From Leptasterias polaris (taxonomy: Eukaryota; Echinodermata; Asteroidea; Forcipulatida; Asteriidae), in NCBI GenBank assembly GCA_037783415.1, contig JAZGTN010000023.1:1402501-1466500 (forward strand): DNA of 64,000 nucleotides, given 5' to 3'. The translations under genes were made by a program, and so were the position numbers. Within the stretch, counting starts at the first letter, position 1, and each line of letters begins with the position of its first letter. The notes under the pieces were generated by a model. That model ran no database searches. It was not told the origin of the DNA and saw only the letters and a program-made list of their open reading frames with translations. Of this stretch, positions 55,987 to 64,000 are shown piece by piece.

Positions 55987-57072
55987 TGTGAGAGTCGTTA
56001 GACTATCACTGCTAGTCTACCAAAATCTAACAACTTTTCCACAAGTCAACACATGCACTTTAATCTATTTTAAATTTGATCAAATGCAACAGGCATTTGC
56101 ACAAATTGTAAACATGTTAGTTTTCTGAAAATCAAGCCTCTTAATAAAGTTTAAACACAATTTTTTAAGGGAAAAAGTCCCCCAACCCCTAAATAAAAGA
56201 GGCAGGTACTTTTCAATAGTCCAGATGTCATTCTCTGTCCTGCTGTATATTCAGTCAACGCAGACAAATCATTTCCTAACTTTTCTTCCAACTATTATGC
56301 AACAGCTTGCATTTGCATGTGTCCTTAATATAGTGTACAAATGTCATTAAGATCTGACCATAGTACACTAGTACTCAGCTGGATAAGGTACCCTTTAATT
56401 CCCCAAATAGCAAACATATCACATGTAATCATTCTCTCATTAAGAACGCAGTTTGTTAATCTGTCATTAAGATTGAATACATCAAGGGGTGTGCACATGT
56501 CATTTGCAACAAGGCCAACTGTTTATGCATTTACTTGTGTTGCAAACTCTCTTTATAACAGCACTTAGCGAATTAAATGCCAATTGGCTAATTGCTCAAT
56601 TTCTATACCACTTCTTGAGAGATTACCTTGGAGAAAAAAATGATGGCAGTTTTACAAGCACCATGCTTTCCACAAAATATAAGCAATGTGATGCACAATG
56701 AAAAATATGCGCACAAACATACATGATATCAAACTAAACAGGGTTACTGATATGTATACACAACATCAAGAAAATGAAAGAAATGGTGCATAATTGAGAA
56801 GAAAATGTGACGTGAATGCAAGACAGGTTGGAGGTAAAGCAATGGTTAAAATTGTTAATCAGGCCTTAATTAATAAAACAATGAAAGGAAATATCACAGA
56901 ATCACAGGGATTGTGAATGTAGGGTAGTTGAATATTTAAAGCAAGAAACAGACAGAGGTTGTGCCTTTGTCTGTTATTTTCTAAGATCAAAATAATTTTT
57001 GCTTCATTTTACTTTTAAGGCACTAGTTTTATTATTTAGAAAACGTTTCAATTTGTACAGCGCTTCTAATGA
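55987..57072. other. Unassigned AT-rich noncoding DNA
   Basis: No gene supported. Open frames 56341-56568 and 56489-56701 overlap and have no motif. Confidence 0.35.
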
Positions 57073-57256
57073 AGGGACATATGATAAAAACAAAATTACA
57101 AACCGAGAAATAATTTGAGTTCTTTGCTTTGCGTGCTCTAAATGATTTCGCACAAACAAAACATTTATTTTGACTGCACAAAATGATTTCAAATGCACAA
57201 AATAAAGAACTCAAATTGTTTCTTGGCACCTGAATTTGTATTCATCTTATGTCCCT
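57073..57256. mobile_element. Foldback MITE with about 52-bp arms
   Basis: AGGGACATATGATAAAAACA ... ATAATTTGAGTTCTTT (from 57073) mirrors AAAGAACTCAAATTGTTTCT ... TTCATCTTATGTCCCT (to 57256) at roughly 80-85 percent by eye. The loop contains a second, looser mirror (AAATGATTTCGCAC / GCACAAAATGATTTC). Confidence 0.75.
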
Positions 57257-59334
57257 TAAGGGGCTCAATATATTTGTCCCTTCAAAAACTGAGAATTTGT
57301 ATTTTTCGAAAAACAATATATTGTCAACAATATATGGAAACAAAAGTTGTGATATCATTATACTCCCACCATGCAGTTTCAAATCCTACTTGATATCCGA
57401 GAAAGATATAAGCTCCAAAAAGTGTCAAACGATTTTCCCAATTTCACATGCCTAGTAAAAGAATATAAAAAAACAAAAAATGCAGTGTCATTCTATCCAA
57501 TTTTGCATGCCCTGTGGAAAAGGAGAAAAAACATGAATTTTTTTTTCTTTCAGTGATAAACTGGCATGATTTCTGCAAAAACCAATTGGTACACGATTTC
57601 TGCAAAATATCCATTTCAGATTTAATCCAAACCCCCTCCGAGCACTACACATACAAGTATTACATACAAAAGTGTCTCCAATGACAGGAAAAGCTTCTTC
57701 TACTCTGTGCAAAGCAAAGAATTAGAAGTTAACAGAAATAATAAAAAGAACTGTTGAGGAAAAACACTGTAAAGAAGATTACTCAGATATCAGATTTCTG
57801 TATTCTAAAACAACAAAGTTGGAATAGCTCTCTATTCTCTGTAGACTACGTCACAAGACGTCATGCAGAACAACAATGGGCTTCATAGATGGCAGACTTT
57901 TGAGTGGTTCAAGAGTAATGGTTATAAAGAGTAAATCCAGATTAATTGGTGGTTATGAACTGAAACCGTGAGGTTAATTACACTATAAGGTAAAGAAACA
58001 AACTTAATCAGTGCTTATTTAATATTGGGTCAGAAAGATTAGTCAAGAAGGGTTTTTATAATAATTTTTTTTTCTTTTCCACAAGGATATTTTCAGGATA
58101 TTGTCGTCAGGCGATTATCACAAAATGTGAGAGAAAATGTATTTATATAGAGGGACCACCTTTTCTGATTGAGTCAATTTGCTTTTGTCACTCATTGTAT
58201 GCCATCTTCGATTTCCAATAACGGGTCTCAGAACTAGTGCACATGCGTGTGTGTGTGCGTCATGTGCAACTGGCGCTTCTTGTGTTTGCTTTTCACGGAA
58301 GTCCTATTTTGAAAAGAGGGGGTTCTTTTACCAGCGGAGGGATCAACCATGGTCTCTATCCCTTCCTTGTCCCTACCCCACATTAATTGATTCAACCAGC
58401 CGGTCCCACTACTATGACCAGTCCCTGGTGACAAACTTTAGGCACTTCCTTCATACCCCGAATGAAAACAAATGAAAATGGTTTGAAATCATCATGTTTG
58501 CATGTATTGCATGAAGTGTCAATTTACATGCATGAAAAGTGCTTTTATTTAAGTCCACATGCAGTGCAGGTATTCCTGTTTATTTGCAGTGACGCATTAT
58601 AGAGCCAAAAAATAAATAATGGTGAAGTGCATGATGATCATGGTCTTATACAAACTAAACACATTTGCGATAATTTGTTCAGCATTCTAACAGAATTCAC
58701 TAATGTCTAACTCGTTTTCAAAAAAAAACCCCAAAAAACAAAAACACTTGTTTCTAAAGTGACTAAAACCAGAGTCTTGATGAGATTCTTGACTTTCTTA
58801 GTTCTGTAAAACTACGAGCACACACGCAAGTATACTTTCTGAGAGCCCAAGTATTAAAAGCACACCTGGGTCATTTGAAGACAAACTCTGAGGTCCAGTC
58901 GTTACACCTGTGGCTTTGCGATTACCCACCTCTTGCAGACGATGATCTGAGAGATTTGGAAGGGTGGTAACAGAATGTGGTGTTAGAAAAAAGGGTGGGG
59001 GTTTGTTAATTGGCTGATGAGTGGGATCATTAATACATACTCAATGCGGTTAGCTGAATGCAGGATTCAGTTAGTGTTAATATTCACAGTATTATTAAAA
59101 AATATTATTATGTTACAAAAGTAAAAGTGTTGCTGGCGTTCCCTTATACTTTATTGGAGCTTGCAATTGTCTTAGTTTCATAAAACTTGTGACCCCAAAT
59201 AACTCATTGCATATTTTACAAAAAACTATTCTTCTGATATTGTGATATGACCAATGAATGCCAATGATACAGAGAAATACCATGAATGTGCTGGAGTTTC
59301 AGTCCAAATATGCAGGATAAAGTTATTCCAACAT
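57257..59334. other. Unassigned noncoding DNA
   Basis: No gene supported. Open frames near 57488-57712 (minus) and 58179-58475 (plus) have no recognised domain. (GT)n-like TGCGTGTGTGTGTGCGT at 58243-58259. Confidence 0.35.
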
Positions 59335-59578
59335 AGTTGGAAAAATAATCCCCAATAGAAATACACAATCTGAGAAACGTTTCTGAGAGAAATATTTCTC
59401 AGATTCAAATTTGGGGTCATAAAAACTAATATCTTTTTAGATAACCACATTTCTTCGAAGTGAAATGTTCCTCAAAATGCTTTAAACTGTCGAAAGCTGC
59501 CGTAGGCTTCTAACCAATACGTTTTTATTGCCATTAATTTTAGAGTGATTACTAAACATACATTCCCTTCCATGCTTT
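59335..59578 (-). mobile_element. Half copy of the 49.65-kb MITE family (minus)
   Basis: CCCCAATAGAAATACACAAT, CTGAGAAACGTTTCTG, TTTCTTCGAAGTGAAATG, GTCGAAAGCTGCCGTAGG, TTTTTATTGCCATTAATTTT follow the reverse complement of 49655-49860 in order. The other half is absent. Confidence 0.8.
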
Positions 59579-60107
59579 AACCAACAAATAATGAATTTCA
59601 GGCAAATGATGGCATCTCACAAGAAACCACAAACTGAATTCTATCTCTTGCGTGGTGCTGTATGTATTGCACTGTGCCAAGTTGGTGTGATGTTTCCCAT
59701 TTGAATGCTTTACAGACTAAATCATTCAGATTCAGTTTAGCCAGATCTTGTAACTGATGACTTTAAAAAACAAACACGTGGCACACTAAAAACACCTGTA
59801 AATGAAACTCTTCAGGCTGTACTATTCAGTGTCTGATATTCCTGACATAAGAAGCTCAATGGCTGGTGCCCCTGAGGGTGATGTATAATCCAGTGTAGTG
59901 CCATCAAAAACTGCCAGGTGCTTCCAAGTTCTTTCAGTTCTACACATACCATTCTAAAACTACAGGCAACTTGGGTTGCAATCCAACCCACTACTTCTCA
60001 ATGTCAAGAGCAGATACCTCAAGTGAAGTATTAGCGTATTAGAGAGAACAGAATGATTCTATGTACTGTAAGTACTTTATAGTAGTGAATTTTTTTTAAA
60101 TGTTCTG
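59579..60107. other. Unassigned noncoding DNA
   Basis: No gene or repeat recognised. Confidence 0.35.
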
Positions 60108-60263
60108 TATAGACCCCTTGCACAACGCGGAACACCCCCGAACATGATGCGCCCTCACATTTTGGGAGTTAACTCTATGATTCTTGTGTACAGTTTGACT
60201 CCCAAAATGGAAGGGCACGCATCATGTATGGAGGTGCGTTCCGCGTTGTGCCAGGGGTCTATA
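60108..60263. mobile_element. 156-bp foldback MITE, TATAGACCCC ends
   Basis: TATAGACCCCTTGCACAACG at 60108 mirrors CGTTGTGCCAGGGGTCTATA ending at 60263. Inner arms also pair (GCGGAAC / GTTCCGC, CATGATGCGCC / GCACGCATCATG, CATTTTGGGAGT / ACTCCCAAAATG). It shares core phrases with the larger element at 36435-36678, so the two belong to one superfamily of elements. Confidence 0.9.
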
Positions 60264-60619
60264 CAGCGGAAATACATACACAATGTGTATGATCCCACTG
60301 AGAATTAAGATATCTCAAAAATGTAATTATTTATCCTTTGAGCCCCTCCAATTAAAAAGGCGAGAAACAACACAGATACTTCTTCTAAGTAGTCCTCACT
60401 GTTCTTGCTCTCTACATCCCACAACACATCACACAAAATACATCAAAGTTTGGTCAGACCTTTGTTGGCGGCATTCACGACTGTGATTGGTCAATACGTA
60501 ATTCTGGTCAATACGTAATTCATGCCGTACCAAGGCTAAGCAGACAGCTTTGGTATCTCGAGTGAGTACAGTTTGTTTTTTAGTGTAACAAAACTCATCT
60601 TTTATCTTTCAATATCAAG

Positions 60620-60860
60620 TAATAAACCACAAGGGAAACTCACTGGGTAAAATCTAAAATCATTTTGGGTTGAACAAAGAAAAATTTACCAGAGCGGGAC
60701 TTGAACCTGCGACCTTCGGATTTACAAGCTGGAGCTCTACCAACTGAGCTATCTAGCCCTTTGTCGTAGGTCTCCTATTTTGTCAATATCTTTGTTCCGG
60801 GGTGCCAGTCAGTAGCCCGTGAAAGTTTCTGCTTGATCCTGACGGTTACGTCGCACTGCG
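60620..60860 (-). mobile_element. tRNA-Thr-headed SINE, best copy (minus)
   Basis: On the minus strand: leader with GACTGGCACCCCGGAACAAA and GATATTGACAAAATAGGAG, tRNA-like head with A box TAGCTCAGTTGGTAGAGC (60752-60735), anticodon-like TTGTAAAT, B box GCAGGTTCAAGTCCC (60710-60696), then TTTTTCTTTGTTCAACCC and the 3' body TTTCCCTTGTGGTTTATTAC. The head resembles tRNA-Thr(UGU), but the acceptor halves (GGGCTAG / CTCTGGT) do not pair, so it is a SINE. Fragments of the family lie at 7020, 7170, 11190 and 12088. Confidence 0.85.
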
Positions 60861-61857
60861 CAAAGCAAATCGCAGGTTGACCTGAGGGTAGCTTAAGAGA
60901 TTTATTACACAGTGTCACCACAAACCTCTTTCTTAAATAAGATGTAAATTGACTAAATTTCACTTTGAGGACATGATATGTAAGCCAGGGTAAAGGGTTA
61001 TTCATCCTATTAGAGGGGTAGGTGAGGCCGTAATGTGCTGTACACTGTCTTGATTGAATCCTGAATTATTAAACATCTTCTCATAGATCAATGGACTCAT
61101 CACATGAGGCTGACCTTTAGGGCATTAGAGGGTCCACTTCTAACTGTATAGCTCATGGGTTAATCTACGTAATCAGGGTCCTTCCAATCCACCAAACAGC
61201 ACCTTGGGAACTTCAGGACTTAAACTAAAACAACAACATTATGGCTACAACAAGTAAGGCTCTAAAATACACACTCTTGCTTGTAAACCAATGCATCAGG
61301 CATGCACCAAATAGACATACGCGCAGGGCCAAACTGAATTCCAACCTAAAACACTGTTTTACACCACAAACATCTCCAAACACTACAGAGAAATTGCTCC
61401 TAGACCCCCTCCCCTATGCAATTGAACTAGTCCAGTAAACCTACAGAACTGTCACAGCAAAAGACAGACAACGTACCACTGAATGCATGGTGTCCATTCA
61501 ATGGATTGAGTGTGTAATAATTCACTTTAAGTAATAGAGCAAATGACACTGGACTAATTGGAGATCCAGGTTTAAAGAAGACAAAAAGGGAAATGGTTAC
61601 TGAATGATTACGTTAATGAGAATTAACACGTGTCGCATCTATTCGGACAAAACACCATTATCTTGATGTATCTGTCTAGGATTAATTTCATGATGACTTT
61701 ACTATTGACTTTAACTTTTGAGATCATTCAAGGACAGCGGTGGGTTTGGGGTTCATAGTTATCTTAATGAAGGTCTTGAGGGTAAAGCAAACGTTTACTT
61801 GTTTGATTTGTTCTTAATATTGTTGTTCTTTTTTAGTTTTTGTCTTCTTTATTTTTC
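60861..61857. other. Unassigned noncoding DNA
   Basis: No gene supported. Open frame 61241-61438 has no motif. Confidence 0.35.
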
Positions 61858-61886
61858 GGGTGGTGGGGTGGGGGGGAGGAGGGGGA
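61858..61886 (+). repeat. G-rich tract with four or more G-runs (possible G-quadruplex)
   Basis: GGG-TGGT-GGGG-T-GGGGGGG-AGGA-GGGGG on the plus strand satisfies the four-run pattern for an intramolecular G-quadruplex with short loops. It lies in otherwise AT-rich DNA. Confidence 0.6.
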
Positions 61887-61978
61887 GTTGAGTGGGAATA
61901 GACTTGTGAATGTCTATTTGATTGGTCCCTGGTATCTAGTTGACAAGCTGAATGCAACATATTGATTGCTTCAAGTGC

Positions 61979-62080
61979 TATGGTTAAAACTATGACTCCC
62001 ACGGTGATCCCCAGATCGTTCAATTTTCCTGAGGCTTGACCAATCCGGTGACCACCAAGGGAGTTGTAGTTTTAACCATA
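61979..62080. mobile_element. Small foldback element, 22-bp arms
   Basis: TATGGTTAAAACTATGACTCCC (61979-62000) mirrors GGGAGTTGTAGTTTTAACCATA (62059-62080) with one mismatch. The pairing continues inward loosely (ACGGTGATC / CCGGTGACCACC). About 100 bp, non-coding. Confidence 0.8.
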
Positions 62081-63009
62081 ACAGGAGCAAAATTATTCAA
62101 TGTGTTTTATAACTACAACAAACATTATATTGTGCAAGGATGTCTAGGTAAGGGTACACTGGTTGCTATGGGTATAATACATTGGTTTATACGGGTAAAG
62201 CTGGCTGCTTTCGTGCAACTTTCTAGTAAAATAAGTCATATCATGTGATTTTTTTAATTATTGATATTGCTGAAGATAAAACATTGCAAGAGAAGTGTTC
62301 CTGTTTGACATGCTGTGATTCCTAAAAAGGTGCTTCATACGAACTTAGTAGCCACCCAACAGATTTGTTTCAATTTTCCAGCCATTTTACACCATTTTCT
62401 TTGAGATATCACTACCAATGGTAAAACAAAGTTTTATCTATTCTTAACTAAAAGCCTATCACAAAACCTAAATATATTCAACAGGTACTGCAATTATATA
62501 GGGGGCCTAGGTTTTAAATCCAGTGGACACTTGTTTCAAATATTTCAGGCATTTTTTTCAATTGGGAGTATTTCTTGGTCTTAATCACACATGTGTTTGA
62601 AATAACCTAGTACTTCCAACTTCACATTTAATTACAGAGTAGGCAAGAACACAATGTCCCCAATAAGCAGTCTTTGTAACCAGTGTTGTATAATTTCTTG
62701 TACACATTCCTCTTCAGATATGTTCATAACTTGAAATCTTGTTAACATATAGGCCTACTTCCTGTCCCAAATAAATTTCTGTTCACTTCAGCACTAGCAC
62801 AAGTATTCATAAACGTGTGTGCCCAAGTATAACAAAGAGTACAGCTGTAGTACTTACTATACAAGATTATATGCCCATGTAATGATATATAACAATAAAT
62901 TATTAAGTACAAAGACAATTCCAAGTGTAACACTTGGAGTACAATTCAAAATGCACACGTACCACTCAAAGTACGAATCCAAGTGTGCGTTACAGAGACC
63001 GGGTACAAG
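62081..63009. other. Unassigned noncoding DNA, perhaps upstream LINE remnant
   Basis: No gene supported before 63010. The part nearest the LINE end (62930-63009) may be frameshifted LINE coding sequence, as an adjacent frame also stays open there, but no motif is clear. Confidence 0.3.
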
Positions 63010-63380
63010 TATGCTTGTGCTTGAAACAAAAGCGACAAGCCATGCCTTACGAGGAGCGCCTGAAATCCCTTAATTGGCTCAGTCTGGACCATAGAAGACA
63101 ACATAATACTATTATGTTCACCATCAAGTCATTGTTTGGACTCATTGACTGTCAATCCATTAAATATAACGCCCAAATCAATACCCGCCATCCAGACTTT
63201 GTCACATTCCATCATCACTATGCCAGAACCCAAGCTCTAAAATACACCCCTATTAATACATTTCCCCGGTTGTGGAGCGACTTGCCATCACACATTAATG
63301 ATTCTCTTATTTTGGATAACTTTAAAGTTTTTTGTGATAATCTATCGTCTTACTATTATAACAAGGATTCTGATTATTAG
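63010..63380 (+). pseudogene. C-terminal end of LINE (CR1/Jockey-like) reverse-transcriptase ORF
   Basis: The frame that ends with a TAG at 63378-63380 contains MPYEERLKSLNWLSLDHRR near 63040-63100, the 'YEERL..LNWLSL..RR' motif found just after the reverse-transcriptase domain of CR1/Jockey/L2-like LINEs. It continues with the family-style phrase FPRLWSDLPSHI about 35 residues from the end. About 120 codons remain out of a normal ORF2 of roughly 900 or more, so the copy is 5'-truncated. The ORF end is intact and the motif well kept, which suggests a moderately young insertion compared with the 15.66-kb relic. It has no cellular role. Confidence 0.85.
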
Positions 63381-63420
63381 CTACCTAAATTTGCCATGGT
63401 CATCTCTAGCAGTTCCTTCG

Positions 63421-63461
<41 letters not shown>

Positions 63462-64000
63462 TTCAAATTAATTTCTGTTCATGTCTCTTGTTTACTTCAG
63501 CAGAGTGTTTATTTACTTTGAGTTCATGATTATTTTTGCCTCTTAATGCCAAATTATTGTTTTTGTTTTATTTATTATTTATTTAAAATGAAGCCAGTTC
63601 TTGGTAAGTTAAAATGGCTTGATCAGGGAGACGGGGGTGGGGCAGTCATCAAGGTTACACTTTAACTTTGATGATTGATTTTCCCTTGTCTCCTTGTTCA
63701 TGTCTTTCTAGTGCCTCTAGTTAATACACTGTCCTTGGTTAATTCTCATATTTATATATTCTGAATTCTGTTTCAAAGATTGCATATATTTGTATTTATT
63801 CTTTGTTTCGTTTATTAATGTTATATTTTATATTTATATTTTTTTGTCTCTTGTTGTGAGTGGATCAACAGGCTTTCGAGCTACAGTGTTTGATTATACT
63901 TGTGTTGATCCTGGCCATCACAATTAGGGTTGTTCTTGTATTTTAGTTTACTTGTTTATGTTTAAGTTTTAGTATCCTACTCTGTGAACTGTAATTTTGC
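63381..64000 (+). mobile_element. LINE 3' UTR with (TA)n insert
   Basis: T-rich, low-complexity sequence follows the LINE stop codon, with a (TA)n run at 63429-63452, then TTGTGAGTGGATCAACAGGC and TGTGTTGATCCTGGCC near 63855-63915, a GATCAAC/GTTGATC inverted pair typical of CR1-like 3' UTR stems. The element's end lies at or beyond the window edge. Confidence 0.55.
63429..63452. repeat. (TA)n microsatellite
   Basis: About 12 TA units followed by a T10 run. Confidence 0.95.

Noticed and set aside
60690..60760. Functional tRNA-Thr gene
   Set aside because: Good A and B boxes, but the acceptor halves do not pair, and the leader and tail match other SINE fragments in the window.

Overview
This 64 kb window is AT-rich animal nuclear DNA with no recognisable protein-coding gene of a host kind. 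It has many old tRNA-headed SINEs, palindromic and terminal-inverted-repeat MITEs, 3' ends of CR1/Jockey-like LINEs, long G/C homopolymers and AT-rich microsatellites. Open reading frames are short and not conserved-looking, as expected of intron or intergenic DNA. The repeat style (tRNA-Leu/Ser- and tRNA-Thr-headed SINEs, MITEs ending GGGCCCAATTTCAT-like, foldback MITEs with near-identical arms) suggests a marine deuterostome. An echinoderm such as a sea star is my best guess, but this is inference from style and no host gene confirms it.

Layout. 1-7 kb: mostly unassigned AT-rich DNA with small MITEs at 3.07, 4.18 and 5.34 kb. 7-15 kb: dense repeat cluster with SINEs, minisatellites at 7.88 and 9.39 kb, large foldback MITEs at 11.70-12.00 and 14.01-14.28 kb, a MITE carrying a nested SINE piece at 12.0-12.36 kb, and a weak candidate terminal exon at 13.14-13.27 kb (minus). 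15.66-15.9 kb: a LINE 3' end. 17.8-28 kb: SINEs and a 709-bp TIR transposon (23.12-23.83 kb). 31-37.6 kb: a 301-bp MITE, a degenerate tandem repeat near 33.3-33.8 kb, the most complex-looking unique sequence of the window (34-36 kb), and a CpG-rich patch with NRF1-like and CCAAT-like motifs near 37.4 kb. 38-43.5 kb: AT-rich, a LINE 3' tail, otherwise unassigned.

43.56-49.21 kb is the most striking part. Three diverged copies of one composite repeat lie in direct orientation with a core period of about 1,682 bp. Each copy has (i) an array of roughly 147-bp units, each with a palindrome CTTCCGGTTTGAACCGGAAG (two opposed ETS-type ACCGGAAGT sites), usually followed by two AGGTCA-like half sites spaced by 4 bp, and (ii) a pair of perfect GATGACGTCATC palindromes (CRE/ATF type) 336-339 bp apart. 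Copies A and C are bounded by AGGTGTTCG...CGAACACCT ends, and the right edge carries three tandem hairpins of that terminus. It looks like a non-autonomous mobile element or satellite family with an unusually regular set of transcription-factor-like palindromes.

49.6-64 kb: more MITEs (49.65, 52.26, 53.03, 54.34, 55.83, 57.07, 59.34, 60.11 and 61.98 kb), a near-perfect 110-bp tandem duplication next to a perfect foldback at 53.04 kb, a SINE at 60.62-60.86 kb, and the C-terminal end of a LINE reverse-transcriptase ORF with its 3' UTR at 63.0-64.0 kb. No genes act together here; the relationships are among repeat families, which the entries cross-reference.
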